64,000 nt of DNA from Pseudomonas sp. PDM05 (GTDB lineage: Bacteria > Pseudomonadota > Gammaproteobacteria > Pseudomonadales > Pseudomonadaceae). Each line of letters opens with the position of its first letter. Positions within the stretch are counted from its first letter, which is position 1. The position numbers and the translations under genes were made by a program. The stretch spans positions 496,001 to 560,000 of the forward strand of contig NZ_JACVAC010000002.1 of NCBI RefSeq assembly GCF_014851685.1. The letters are read 5' to 3'. Positions 48,349 through 57,275 of the stretch are shown here, in pieces. The notes below the pieces were generated by a model that was not told where the DNA came from, searched no databases, and was given only the letters and a program-made list of their open reading frames with translations.

Positions 48349-50442
48349 TCATGCCACGGCTCCGCGCATCAACTCTTCCTGCCCAAGGTCAAAGCGCCCC
48401 AGCACTTTGACTTTGGAGGTGCTGCCAAGCTCGGCAAAGGACAGCACCGGCACATGGTTGAATTCATCGATCAGCAAGGTCCGCAGCGGACTGCGCAGGT
48501 CTTGAGCCACCAGCATCACGCTGCGGGTTTTGGCGCGTACGCTGAATGCCTGGTTGAGCAGGTTGACCAGCGCCGTGCTGTGATCGTTTTCAAGGGCGAA
48601 GAACACACCGCTCTGGGTCTGGCGCAGCGCTTCGCGCAGGATATTTTCCGTCTGCGGCGACAGCAGCCAGGCATGCAGGCCATCGGCCTCGCTGTACTGG
48701 TGAAAGATCTGCGATTTGAGGGCGATACGCGCGTAATCGGCCAAAGCCTCGGGTTCACGCTCATGCTGCCCGTAATCGATCAATGACTCGACGATCAGCC
48801 GCACGGCACGCAGCGGAACGCCTTCGCTGGCCAGGCGCTGCAGTACCGACGAAAACCGCGAAAGCGGCATGATGCGTTGCAGTTCCTGCACCAGTTCTGG
48901 CTGGTTCTGCTCCAGCCAACTGAGAATCGACTTGCTCTCCTGAATGCCCAGGAACCGCGGCCCGCTGAGCATCATCGCGCGCGTCATGCGCTCGACGATC
49001 AATTGCTGGGCAGTGAACCGTTCGAGGTCGGGATCTTCCAGCAAAGGGTCATCCGGCGCGAGCCACAGCCAATCCTGCTCGTCGCGCTCGATGCGTCCGC
49101 GCTCACCCTGCTCAGGGGGCTGTGCAAACGCCGCATACTCGACAGCGATGCGGTCGCTCAGGGTCGCCACCATCACCGGAACTTCATGCACGCAAAAACG
49201 CATCTCATCGACTGCCAACGTGTCGCTGAACTCGGCGTCGAACGGTGGCAATGTCAGACCGATATTGGCCACCAGCGCATTCCTGGCCTGGCGGACTTTC
49301 CTGACGATGTCCAGGATCTCAGGCGTGTCGTAAAATACCGGATTGAACTGCAGCAAGTACGGCCGCGACGGGTCGAAGCCGCGCACGTCCTCATCGCCGT
49401 TCTCTTCCGGGCGAACCGGCTGCTGCGGTTCGGTTCGCGGCGCCTGCTCGCGCTGACGCTGGCGCATCAGGTAATAACCCAGGCCGCCGGTCTTTAGCGC
49501 GATCAGGATAAAGACCAGGGTCGGCATGCCAGGCACGATCGCAAATGCAAGCATGCCAACCGAGGCAATCACCCAACTCTTGGGCTCGCTGGTCATTTGC
49601 CGGGCAATTTCGGCGCCCATGTTACTGACCCCTTTGCGGCCATCCGGCGCTACGCGGGTGATGATCATGCCGGCCGTGAGCGAAATCAGCAGCGCGGGGA
49701 TCTGCGCAATCAGGCCGTCACCGATGGTCAGCACGGAGTACAGCGAGATGGACTCTGCCGCGCTCAAGCCGTGCTGGAACATGCCGGTCGAGAAACCACC
49801 CAGCAGGTTGACCACTACGATGATCAGGCCTGCAATGGCATCGCCTTTGACGAATTTCATGGCGCCATCCATCGCGCCGAACAATTGGCTTTCGCGAGAC
49901 AGCTGCTCGCGCTTGTCCCGCGCCTGCGTACCGTCGATCAGCCCGGCACGCAGGTCACTGTCGATGGACATCTGCTTGCCGGGCATTGCGTCCAGGCTGA
50001 AACGTGCCGACACCTCGGCCACACGCTCGGAGCCCTTGGTAATTACCAGAAAGTTCACCAGCGTCAGGATCAGGAAGATCACCATGCCCACCGCCAGGTT
50101 GCCCCCAACCACGAAATTACCGAAGGCCTCGACGATTTCACCGGCATCCTGTTCCAGCAGGATCAGGCGCGTGGTGGCAATCGACAGCGCCAGGCGGAAC
50201 ATGGTGGTCAGCAACAAAATCGACGGAAACGACGAAAACGCCAACGGCCCCGGCAGGTACAGGGCCAGTACGATCAACAGGCACGAGATGCAGATATTCA
50301 CCGCAATGAGGATGTCCACCAGCCAAGTGGGCAGTGGCACGATAAAGATAAACACAATGGCCATGACCACCACGGCGCCCAGCACTTCGGCGCGCTGCGC
50401 AACCTTGAGCAGCAGCCCATTGATGCTCGACAGCGCAGTCAC
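48349..50442 (-). CDS. hrcV: type III export gate protein HrcV
   Basis: 697-residue SctV/FlhA-family protein: about seven to eight membrane helices in the first 330 residues, then a large cytoplasmic domain forming the nonameric export ring. Signatures include the FHIPEP-type ARFSLDAMPGKQMSIDSDLRAG region (about 135-157). The GTG at 50442 has GGAGG 6 nt upstream and overlaps the hrpJ stop by 4 nt; the frame open to 50496 is not needed. Confidence 0.96.
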   Translation of the reverse strand: MTALSSINGLLLKVAQRAEVLGAVVVMAIVFIFIVPLPTWLVDILIAVNICISCLLIVLALYLPGPLAFSSFPSILLLTTMFRLALSIATTRLILLEQDAGEIVEAFGNFVVGGNLAVGMVIFLILTLVNFLVITKGSERVAEVSARFSLDAMPGKQMSIDSDLRAGLIDGTQARDKREQLSRESQLFGAMDGAMKFVKGDAIAGLIIVVVNLLGGFSTGMFQHGLSAAESISLYSVLTIGDGLIAQIPALLISLTAGMIITRVAPDGRKGVSNMGAEIARQMTSEPKSWVIASVGMLAFAIVPGMPTLVFILIALKTGGLGYYLMRQRQREQAPRTEPQQPVRPEENGDEDVRGFDPSRPYLLQFNPVFYDTPEILDIVRKVRQARNALVANIGLTLPPFDAEFSDTLAVDEMRFCVHEVPVMVATLSDRIAVEYAAFAQPPEQGERGRIERDEQDWLWLAPDDPLLEDPDLERFTAQQLIVERMTRAMMLSGPRFLGIQESKSILSWLEQNQPELVQELQRIMPLSRFSSVLQRLASEGVPLRAVRLIVESLIDYGQHEREPEALADYARIALKSQIFHQYSEADGLHAWLLSPQTENILREALRQTQSGVFFALENDHSTALVNLLNQAFSVRAKTRSVMLVAQDLRSPLRTLLIDEFNHVPVLSFAELGSTSKVKVLGRFDLGQEELMRGAVA

Positions 50443-51491
50443 AGGCCCCTCCTCTGAGCAACCGGCCCCCCAGGCCCCCGCTCGACCCGGACACACTCAT
50501 CCATCACCAACAAAAAGTTGTGCAGCGCGTCTCGGCGCGTCTGGCCGTCCAGCCAAATACCCAGGGGTATCTGTTGAATCACTGGGTACAGCGCATTGAG
50601 GGAGACCAGCGGGCTAGGCCGGCCAGGGGCCAACAGATCATCCGCCAGGCGCTGCACTTCAGAGGCCGCAACGCCCGTACCGGCATAGCCCAGCAGGCGC
50701 TGCAACAGGCTCACCGCATCCTGCTCAAGGTTCAGGCGCCGGATCAACGACTCGCAGTTGGACAACACGCCGCTCAGCTGTGAGCAGCTTTGCAGCCCCC
50801 GCAGCAACGAGCGCAACAAAGCGGTAGGCACCGACGGCACGTGAGCCGCGATGTCGTCCGACAAGGCGCCCCGCATGACCTTCAGGCCTTGCGAAAACCG
50901 TTCGGCACCGTACACGCGCAACAGCTCTTTCATCATCGTCGCCAGGGACTGACGAGTGACCACGCTGGCGTAATAGAGGTCGCGCACCGCCTGGCGTTCT
51001 TGCGGGTCGGCACCCGCGGCCTGCAAGGTCATGGCGATGTTCAGGCCGGCCTGGATTTCCCGTTTAAAGCGAATATTGAGCCTGGCAAGGGCATCCTGGG
51101 CCAACCTTGCCTCGTCTTTGTCCCTTGCGGCCTGCGCCTGGGCCATTACCTGGTGGAGCACCACAAACGTTCGCGCTGGATCGTTGCCGGTGATTTCCAG
51201 CAGTGTGTCGATACTTGGCTCGCGCATCAGATAGTGCCGCACCATGCGGGTGATCGCGGCAAGCTTCGCCTGAGCCGGGTGGCCCAACTGGTCGTAAAGC
51301 TGCGCCAGTTGCTCGATAGGCATAACGCTCTCACCCACCGCCTGCCGCTTCGGCACGTTGTTAAACATCAGGTCCTGATTGAAGGCAAGCTCATCGACAC
51401 CCGGACTCCTCGTCTGCACCTGGGCGGCATCGACGTTGGGCGGATCCTGTTGCAGGACTTTTTGTACATCGCTGGGCGATTCAACTTTCAT
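50439..51491 (-). CDS. hrpJ: type III gatekeeper HrpJ (SctW)
   Basis: 350-residue gatekeeper of the YopN/HrpJ family, controlling the order of translocator and effector secretion. The central HrpJ-like helical domain lies about 60-220 (IEQLAQLYDQLGHPAQAKLAAITRMVRHYLM; ALARLNIRFKREIQAGLNIA). The ATG at 51491 is chosen because the hrp box lies at 51522-51549, inside the longer open frame. First gene of the eleven-gene hrpJ-hrcU operon. Confidence 0.88.
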   Translation of the reverse strand: MKVESPSDVQKVLQQDPPNVDAAQVQTRSPGVDELAFNQDLMFNNVPKRQAVGESVMPIEQLAQLYDQLGHPAQAKLAAITRMVRHYLMREPSIDTLLEITGNDPARTFVVLHQVMAQAQAARDKDEARLAQDALARLNIRFKREIQAGLNIAMTLQAAGADPQERQAVRDLYYASVVTRQSLATMMKELLRVYGAERFSQGLKVMRGALSDDIAAHVPSVPTALLRSLLRGLQSCSQLSGVLSNCESLIRRLNLEQDAVSLLQRLLGYAGTGVAASEVQRLADDLLAPGRPSPLVSLNALYPVIQQIPLGIWLDGQTRRDALHNFLLVMDECVRVERGPGGPVAQRRGL

Positions 51492-51521
51492 AAACAGATC
51501 AGGATTGGAAGAGTGTTTCCC

Positions 51522-51549
51522 TATGTGGCAAACCGTCTCCAAACAGTTC
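51522..51549 (-). promoter_or_regulatory. hrp box (HrpL promoter) of the hrpJ-hrcU operon
   Basis: On the minus strand: GGAACT, 15 nt, then CCACATA. It is 30 bp before the hrpJ ATG. Confidence 0.85.
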
Positions 51550-51564
51550 CATCAAAATCATCGA

Positions 51565-51587
51565 CGCAGGCTTTTTGAAAAAGCCTG
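51565..51587. other. palindrome between hrpJ and hrpL
   Basis: GCAGGCTTTTT and AAAAAGCCTGC pair around a single G. It may be a protein-binding site or insulator between the divergent genes; there is no T-run outside the stem. Confidence 0.45.
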
Positions 51588-51685
51588 CACAACACCATCA
51601 AGGATATTTGCAAACTCTTGCGCAAACACACCTCGCACAAAGATATATATCCTTATAAATCATATATTTATGTAGTTTTTTAGTT

Positions 51686-51702
51686 TGGCACAGCCAGTGC
51701 TA
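51686..51702 (+). promoter_or_regulatory. sigma-54 promoter of hrpL
   Basis: TGGCACAGCCAGTGCTA has the invariant GG (51687-51688) and GC (51699-51700) ten nt apart. It is 54 bp before the hrpL ATG and is the expected target of the HrpS-like activator. Confidence 0.85.
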
Positions 51703-51755
51703 AAGGGGTTCTCGTCGAAACCATTTCGGCAGCGTCTACCCTGAGGAAAAACAAC

Positions 51756-52307
51756 ATGAATATCCCAATTGAAGCTCTGGCTCACCTCGTTGGCAGCTCG
51801 CCTCAATTCATGCTCCAACTGACAGACGACCAGCAAAAGAAACTTCGGCGCTTCATTCACAAGCGTGTGCTCAACCCGGAAGATGCAGACGACATTCTGC
51901 AACTGACCTACCTGGAAGCCTGGCGCAACCGCGAGCGTTTCAGCGGCAACGCCACCCTCAGTACCTGGATGTGCGGCATTGCGCAAAACCTGATCCGCAA
52001 TCACTTCAGGCGCCTGTACGCCAAGCCCGTGCATTGCGAGTTTGACGAGGCGCTCTGGCATGGACACGAAGACAATCACAACCTGGATTGGGAATTTGAG
52101 ATCAACCGTCGCCTGGAGAAAACCTTGAGCGCCATCGACCACCTGCCGGCCGAGATGCGCAAGACGCTGTACGCGTCACTGGAAACCGACGGCAGCTACC
52201 AGGACACCGCCGACGTGCTGGATATTCCGATCGGCACAGTACGCTCACGCCTGTCGCGCGCCCGCGAACAACTCAAGCGTGTCACCCACAGCCCGATGCC
52301 CCGGTAA
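51756..52307 (+). CDS. hrpL: HrpL-type ECF sigma factor
   Basis: 183-residue extracytoplasmic-function sigma factor (RspL in P. fluorescens) that reads hrp boxes. Region 2 is PEDADDILQLTYLEAWRNRERF (about 41-62) and region 4 is DTADVLDIPIGTVRSRLSRAREQLKR (about 150-175). It is divergent from the hrpJ operon. A sigma-54 promoter precedes it, so the chain is activator to hrpL to three hrp-box operons, as in P. syringae. Confidence 0.93.
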   Translation: MNIPIEALAHLVGSSPQFMLQLTDDQQKKLRRFIHKRVLNPEDADDILQLTYLEAWRNRERFSGNATLSTWMCGIAQNLIRNHFRRLYAKPVHCEFDEALWHGHEDNHNLDWEFEINRRLEKTLSAIDHLPAEMRKTLYASLETDGSYQDTADVLDIPIGTVRSRLSRAREQLKRVTHSPMPR

Positions 52308-52319
52308 GCCAGACCCCGC

Positions 52320-52346
52320 GTTGGGCAGCAGGGATATCTGCCCAAC
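52320..52346 (+). other. hairpin after hrpL
   Basis: GTTGGGCAG and CTGCCCAAC pair around a 9-nt loop, 12 bp after the hrpL stop. There is no T-run, so it is a possible weak terminator. Confidence 0.45.
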
Positions 52347-52474
52347 CGAGTCGCACACCGGAAAATCGACGCAAAGCCCATGGGGGAACACCGACAGTGG
52401 CACGCCACTCGTCGCCGTTTCAGCCGATTTTGCTTAAACAGTTGAAAGCGCAGATAAAAATTCAAAATAAATAC

Positions 52475-52503
52475 TTGACGCATTAGCGTTCTGAGCGAAT
52501 AAT
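52475..52503 (+). promoter_or_regulatory. promoter of tRNA-Met
   Basis: TTGACG (52475-52480), 17 nt, AATAAT (52498-52503), then a GC-rich discriminator GCGCGCC typical of stringently controlled stable-RNA promoters. Confidence 0.75.
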
Positions 52504-52514
52504 GCGCGCCACTT

Positions 52515-52591
52515 GGCTACATAGCTCAGTTGGTTAGAGCATAGCATTCATAATGCTGGGGTCCGGGGTTCAAGTCCCTGTGTAGCCACCA
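52515..52591 (+). tRNA. tRNA-Met (CAT), elongator
   Basis: 77 nt with encoded CCA. The acceptor stem GGCTACA pairs with TGTAGCC. The anticodon loop TTCATAA gives CAT at 52549-52551. A paired first base of the acceptor stem argues for the elongator and not the initiator. It forms the right border of the type III cluster. Confidence 0.95.
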
Positions 52592-52597
52592 AGTACT

Positions 52598-52632
52598 AAA
52601 AACGGCTTACCGAAAGGTAGGCCGTTTTTTTA
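52598..52632 (+). terminator. intrinsic terminator of tRNA-Met
   Basis: AAAACGGCTTACC and GGTAGGCCGTTTT pair around GAAA (one mismatch), with a T-run at the end. Confidence 0.9.
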
Positions 52633-52744
52633 TGCCTGCAAGAAAGTGCAGCGCACATGCGCACAAAAAAAACCACCATCTGTACGGCGACGCTCCCCTG
52701 GCCCACTGCTAGTGTCCAACCTCCCCACACGGAGTGCCTCCCCG

Positions 52745-53524
52745 ATGAAACTGGATATCTACCAAGTCGACGCGTTCAGCTCCCACGTCTTCGGCGGTAA
52801 TCCCGCAGCGGTCTGCCCACTGACCGAATGGCTGCCCAACGAACAACTGCATAACATCGCCGCCGAGAACAACCTCTCGGAGACCGCGTTTTTTGTACCG
52901 CGCGGCGAGGTCTATGAGTTGCGCTGGTTTACCCCGCAAGTCGAAGTGGACCTGTGCGGCCATGCCACGTTGGCCGCCGCCTGGGTGTTGATCCACAAAC
53001 TGGCCAGTGCACCTGAGGTGCTGCGCTTTGCCACGCGCAGCGGCGAGCTTCGCGTGACGCGCAACGGCGACGAGCTGGCGATGGACTTTCCGGCCAAGCA
53101 GCCCCAGCCGTGCGAGCCTCCAGCAGGGATGTTGAGCGCGCTAGGCATCGAACACGCCGAGGTGTTCAGCACCGATGACTACATCGTGCTGGTGGACGAT
53201 GAAGCCCAGGTCGCCGCACTGACCCCGGATTTCGCCAGCCTCAAGGGCTTGCCCAAACGCGGCATCGCGGTGACCGCCAAAAGCGCACGGTTCGACTTTA
53301 TCTCGCGCTGGTTCGGACCGAACGTGGGCGTCAATGAAGACCCGGTCACCGGCTCCGCCCATACATCGCTGACGCCGTTCTGGGCCGAACGCCTGGGCAA
53401 GTCGGTGTTGACCGCCGAGCAAGGCGGCACACGCCGTGGCCAGTTGCGCTGCGAGCTCAAGGGCGAGCGCGTGATCATCTCCGGCAGCGCAGTGCTTTAC
53501 CTGCAAGGCACGATTTACCTGTAA
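52745..53524 (+). CDS. PhzF-family protein
   Basis: 259-residue member of the PhzF isomerase/epimerase-like fold, a duplicated hotdog-like barrel. Visible signatures: VFGGNPAAVCPL (about 12-24), NLSETAFFVP with the family's catalytic Glu (about 44), DLCGHATLAAAWVL (about 70-84) and EDPVTGSAHTSLTPFWAERLG near 200. It is not evidence of phenazine production: no other phz gene is near. The ATG at 52745 matches the family start; the frame open from 52646 is not used. Confidence 0.9.
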   Translation: MKLDIYQVDAFSSHVFGGNPAAVCPLTEWLPNEQLHNIAAENNLSETAFFVPRGEVYELRWFTPQVEVDLCGHATLAAAWVLIHKLASAPEVLRFATRSGELRVTRNGDELAMDFPAKQPQPCEPPAGMLSALGIEHAEVFSTDDYIVLVDDEAQVAALTPDFASLKGLPKRGIAVTAKSARFDFISRWFGPNVGVNEDPVTGSAHTSLTPFWAERLGKSVLTAEQGGTRRGQLRCELKGERVIISGSAVLYLQGTIYL

Positions 53525-53578
53525 AAAGCACTCCCCCAAGGACAATAGATCATTCTCAAAATGAACGGAGTTCAACGC

Positions 53579-55390
53579 GTGCTTTCGATTTCCCGCCGGC
53601 AGTTGTCGGTCATGGTGGCAGGCCTCGCACTGGCGGCCTGCCATACCCCGGCCACCGATCAACCACCGGCACCGGAGCTGGGCTCGGGCTACCGTACCGA
53701 CCTCGCCACCCGCCATGCCGAGCGCCATATGGCAGCGGCCGCCAACCCACTGGCCGCCGAAGCCGGGCGCCAGATGTTGCGCCAGGGCGGTTCGGCAATT
53801 GATGCGGCGATTGCGATGCAAGCCGTGTTGACCTTGGTGGAACCGCAGTCGTCGGGCATCGGCGGCGGTGCGTTCATCATGCTGCGGGATGGCAAGAACG
53901 TGCGCGCCTACGACGGCCGCGAAACCGCACCGGCCGGGGCGAGGGAGCGTTTGTTCCTGCGCCCCGACGGTACGCCGATGGGGTTTGCCGAGGCGCAGAT
54001 CGGCGGGCGTTCGGTCGGCACGCCGGGGGTGCTGCGTGCGCTGGAACGGGCACACAAAGACAGCGGGCATTTGCCCTGGGCCACGCTGTTCGAACCGGCG
54101 ATCCGCCTGTCGGAAGAGGGTTTCGCGATTTCCCCGCGCCTGCACGCGCTGATTGCCGCCGACCGTTATATCCCCCAGTCCCCCGACATGGCGGCTTACT
54201 TCTTGAATGCCGATGGCACGCCAAAGGCCACCGGCACACGCTTGAAAAATCCGGCGCTGGCCGCCGTATTCAAACGCATCGCCAACGAAGGGCCAGACGC
54301 GTTGTATCACGGGCCGATTGCCGCTGAAATTGCCCGCAAGGTGCAAGGCCATCGCAACGCGGGAAGCCTGTCCCAGGCTGACCTCAAGGGCTACTCCGCC
54401 AAGGAACGTACGCCACTGTGTACCGACTACAAACAGTGGAGAGTCTGCGGCATGCCGCCACCGTCGTCGGGCGGGATTGCCATCGCGCAAATCCTGGGCA
54501 CGCTGCAAGCCCTGGAAAGCCGCGACCCGCCACTGGCAATCGCATCGATGAAACCGCTGAAGAGCACTTCCCCCGCTGGCCTGGAACCTGTGCCTGAAGC
54601 CGTGCACCTGCTCGCCGAAGCGGGCCGCCTGGCCTTCGCCGATCGCGGGCTGTACGTGGCCGATGCGGATTTCGTCCCCGTGCCGGTCGCCGGTCTCGTC
54701 GCCCCGGACTACCTGGCCAGGCGCGCCGCGCTGATCGGTGAGCGCAGCATGGGCATCGCCAAGCCGGGCCAGCCTGCGGGCATCCAGGTGGCGTACGCAC
54801 CGGACCGCTCGCCATTGCGCATTTCCACGTCGCAAGTGGTGGCGGTGGATGACCGCGGCGGCGCCGTGTCGATGACCACCACCGTCGAGGCGGCATTCGG
54901 TTCGCACCTGATGGTCCAGGGTTTTTTGCTCAACAACCAGATGACCGATTTCTCGTTCATCCCCGAAGAACACGGCCAGCCAGTCGCCAACCGCGTCGAA
55001 CCAGGCAAACGCCCGCGCTCGGCGATGGCCCCGACGTTGGTGTTCGACCGCAACAGCGGCGAGTTGCTGGCCGCGGTGGGTTCACCGGGCGGCTCGCAGA
55101 TCATCGAGTACGTGAGCAAGTCCCTGGTGGCCATGCTCGACTGGAAACTCGACCCACAAGCCGCCATCAACCTGCCCAACTTCGGCAGTCGCAACGGCGC
55201 CACCGAGTTGGAAGCTGGCTTGTTCAGCCCGGCGTTGAAACAGGCGTTGAAGGACAAAGATCACACGCTGAATGAAATCGACATGACCAGCGGCATCCAG
55301 GCCATCGTGCGCACGCGGGATGCCCAGGGCAAGGTGTCATTGAGCGGCGGCGCCGACCCGCGGCGTGAAGGCCAAGCCCTGGGCGACTGA
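53579..55390 (+). CDS. ggt: gamma-glutamyltransferase
   Basis: Splits glutathione and other gamma-glutamyl compounds in the periplasm; the proenzyme self-cleaves into large and small subunits. The signal peptide (SISRRQLSVMVAGLALAAC) has a lipobox-like end and a twin-Arg-like pair. The large-subunit site is SSGIGGGAFIMLRDG; cleavage is expected at the Thr in ISTSQVVAVDDRGG, followed by GGAVSMTTTVEAAFGS and the SPGGSQIIEY oxyanion region. The GTG at 53579 has CGGAG 8-9 nt upstream (603 aa); an ATG at 53561 is the alternative (609 aa). Confidence 0.93.
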   Translation: MLSISRRQLSVMVAGLALAACHTPATDQPPAPELGSGYRTDLATRHAERHMAAAANPLAAEAGRQMLRQGGSAIDAAIAMQAVLTLVEPQSSGIGGGAFIMLRDGKNVRAYDGRETAPAGARERLFLRPDGTPMGFAEAQIGGRSVGTPGVLRALERAHKDSGHLPWATLFEPAIRLSEEGFAISPRLHALIAADRYIPQSPDMAAYFLNADGTPKATGTRLKNPALAAVFKRIANEGPDALYHGPIAAEIARKVQGHRNAGSLSQADLKGYSAKERTPLCTDYKQWRVCGMPPPSSGGIAIAQILGTLQALESRDPPLAIASMKPLKSTSPAGLEPVPEAVHLLAEAGRLAFADRGLYVADADFVPVPVAGLVAPDYLARRAALIGERSMGIAKPGQPAGIQVAYAPDRSPLRISTSQVVAVDDRGGAVSMTTTVEAAFGSHLMVQGFLLNNQMTDFSFIPEEHGQPVANRVEPGKRPRSAMAPTLVFDRNSGELLAAVGSPGGSQIIEYVSKSLVAMLDWKLDPQAAINLPNFGSRNGATELEAGLFSPALKQALKDKDHTLNEIDMTSGIQAIVRTRDAQGKVSLSGGADPRREGQALGD

Positions 55391-55415
55391 ACATTCAATC
55401 GACGGAGAGCACCCC

Positions 55416-56147
55416 ATGCAGCAAGCAGACAATCTCGGCGCCCTGCCCGGCGTCGATCACGGTTTTTGTACGATCAACGACCCACTGCGCCCGGATGACG
55501 TGTTCATCTGCAAGCAGGTGCACAGTGCAACGGTGATTGAGTGGGAGGCGGATCAGCAGAGCAACACGGTTCCGGCCGACGGGGTGTTCACCGGCGAGCG
55601 GCAACCGATCGCGGTGATCACCGCCGACTGCCTGCCGATTCTCATCGCCGCAAAAAACGCCGCAAGAGTGGCGGCGGTACATGGCGGCTGGAAGGGGCTG
55701 CAAGCGGGAATCATCGCCAATGCCGTGCAGCGCTTTGCCGAGGAAGGGATTGCCGCCGAGCAGTTGCTGGTGGCAATCGGGCCGTCGATCAAACCGTGCT
55801 GCTATGAAGTGAGCGAAGGGTTTATCGGGCAGCTCCAGGCTGATCAGGGACACCTGTGGTCGGACGCTCCGGCGCCGTGGAGCGTTGTGCAACCTGCGCC
55901 GCTGCTGCCAGCGCAAATTGCGCCGCCCCAGGCGCAACAAACGGGCAGCGCCTGGTTCGACCTCAGCGGGTACGGCGTGATGCTGTTGCAAGCAGCGGGC
56001 ATTCGGCGCGAGCAGATCGAAGTCAGCGCGGTGTGCACCTACTGCACCTCGCCAGCGTTTGCCAGCTATCGGCGCAGGACGCACCACCCGGACGAGCCCA
56101 AGACCCTACTGTATTCGTGGATTGCTCGTAGAGCGATCAGCGACTGA
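55416..56147 (+). CDS. pgeF: laccase-domain/peptidoglycan editing factor (YfiH/PgeF) family protein
   Basis: 243-residue member of the YfiH (DUF152) family. Ligands of the single metal site are visible: KQVHSA (His), VITADCLPI (Cys) and [10 protein letters not shown] (His). Homologues are reported to edit peptidoglycan precursors or to act on purine nucleosides. The ATG at 55416 has GGAGAG upstream. Its last 11 nt overlap the convergent ddl gene. Confidence 0.85.
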   Translation: MQQADNLGALPGVDHGFCTINDPLRPDDVFICKQVHSATVIEWEADQQSNTVPADGVFTGERQPIAVITADCLPILIAAKNAARVAAVHGGWKGLQAGIIANAVQRFAEEGIAAEQLLVAIGPSIKPCCYEVSEGFIGQLQADQGHLWSDAPAPWSVVQPAPLLPAQIAPPQAQQTGSAWFDLSGYGVMLLQAAGIRREQIEVSAVCTYCTSPAFASYRRRTHHPDEPKTLLYSWIARRAISD

Positions 56148-57231
56148 TCTTCAACCCCCTGCGCCCCACATGCCGCTCCAACGCCAACTCAATCAACCGG
56201 CTCACCAACTCGCTGTAACTCATCCCCGTCGCCTGCCACAGCTTGGGGTACATGCTGATGCGGGTGAAGCCGGGCAGTGAGTTGATTTCGTTGATCAGCA
56301 CTTCGCCGTCGTCAGTCAGGAACACGTCGACGCGCGCCAGGCCGGAGCAGCCCAAGACTTCAAATGCCTCCAGGGCCAGGCGGCGAATGCGTTCGCTGGC
56401 CTCGGCGCTGATCGCCGCCGGCACTACGACCTGAGCGGCCTGGGCGTCGATGTATTTGCTGTCGTAGGAATAGAAACCACTGCTCACCACGATTTCACCG
56501 CAACCGCTGGCGATGGGATCGTCGTTGCCCAGCACGGCGCATTCGATTTCGCGCCCCCGCACCGCAGACTCCACCAACACTTTTTCATCAAAACCCAACG
56601 CCAGCTCAACGGCGGCGTGGTACTCGGCTTCGTCAGCGACTTTGCTCACGCCGATCGACGAGCCCTGGTTGGCCGGCTTGACGAACATCGGCAGGCCGAG
56701 CTTGCTCACGACCGCGTCAAAGCTTGTGCGGGCCGCGTTGCGCCGGGTCAGGGTGATGAACGGTGTGACGGCAATCCCGGCATCGCGCAGCAGGCGTTTG
56801 CTGATGTCCTTGTCCATGCACACCGCCGAGCCGAGCACGTCGGAGCCGACGAAAGGCAGGTCGGCCATACGCAGCAAGCCTTGCAGGCAGCCGTCTTCAC
56901 CCAGGCTGCCGTGGACAATCGGGAATATCACATCGACATGAGCCAGCAGATCGCCGCCGGAGGTTTCCACCAGTTGTTGGCTGGCTTTGCCTGGCACCAC
57001 CGCCAGCTCGCGGTTGGACTGGTTGAGCGCGATCAGCGCTGGGTCTTCCCCGTTGATCAGGAAGTTCGAGGTGTCGTTGAGGTGCCAGTGACCGGCCTTG
57101 TCGATGCCGATCAGCACCGGCTCGAAGCGCGTGCGGTCGAGGGCATCGACGATATTGCGCGCCGACTGCAGCGAGACCTCGTGCTCGGCCGAACGCCCAC
57201 CAAAAATAATTCCTACACGCAGCTTGCTCAT
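56137..57231 (-). CDS. ddlA: D-alanine--D-alanine ligase
   Basis: ATP-grasp enzyme that makes D-Ala-D-Ala for peptidoglycan; 364 aa. Signatures: [17 protein letters not shown] at the N-terminus, [19 protein letters not shown] in the ATP-grasp centre and [20 protein letters not shown] for the Mg-binding end. The length fits the DdlA type rather than the shorter DdlB (about 310). It overlaps pgeF at the 3' ends. Confidence 0.94.
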   Translation of the reverse strand: MSKLRVGIIFGGRSAEHEVSLQSARNIVDALDRTRFEPVLIGIDKAGHWHLNDTSNFLINGEDPALIALNQSNRELAVVPGKASQQLVETSGGDLLAHVDVIFPIVHGSLGEDGCLQGLLRMADLPFVGSDVLGSAVCMDKDISKRLLRDAGIAVTPFITLTRRNAARTSFDAVVSKLGLPMFVKPANQGSSIGVSKVADEAEYHAAVELALGFDEKVLVESAVRGREIECAVLGNDDPIASGCGEIVVSSGFYSYDSKYIDAQAAQVVVPAAISAEASERIRRLALEAFEVLGCSGLARVDVFLTDDGEVLINEINSLPGFTRISMYPKLWQATGMSYSELVSRLIELALERHVGRRGLKISR

Positions 57232-57275
57232 GACTCGGCCTCACGGTTGAAAGTAAGGCTTCTTACCACGGGCCG

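Noticed and set aside
51565..51587. Palindrome considered as a terminator for hrpJ or hrpL
   Set aside because: It lies upstream of both genes and has no T-run outside the stem, so it is kept only as an unassigned palindrome.
52745..53524. Phenazine biosynthesis gene
   Set aside because: PhzF-like proteins are widespread and no other phenazine gene is nearby.
53141..54973. 610-codon open frame on the minus strand
   Set aside because: Antisense to the PhzF-like gene and ggt, without any family motif.
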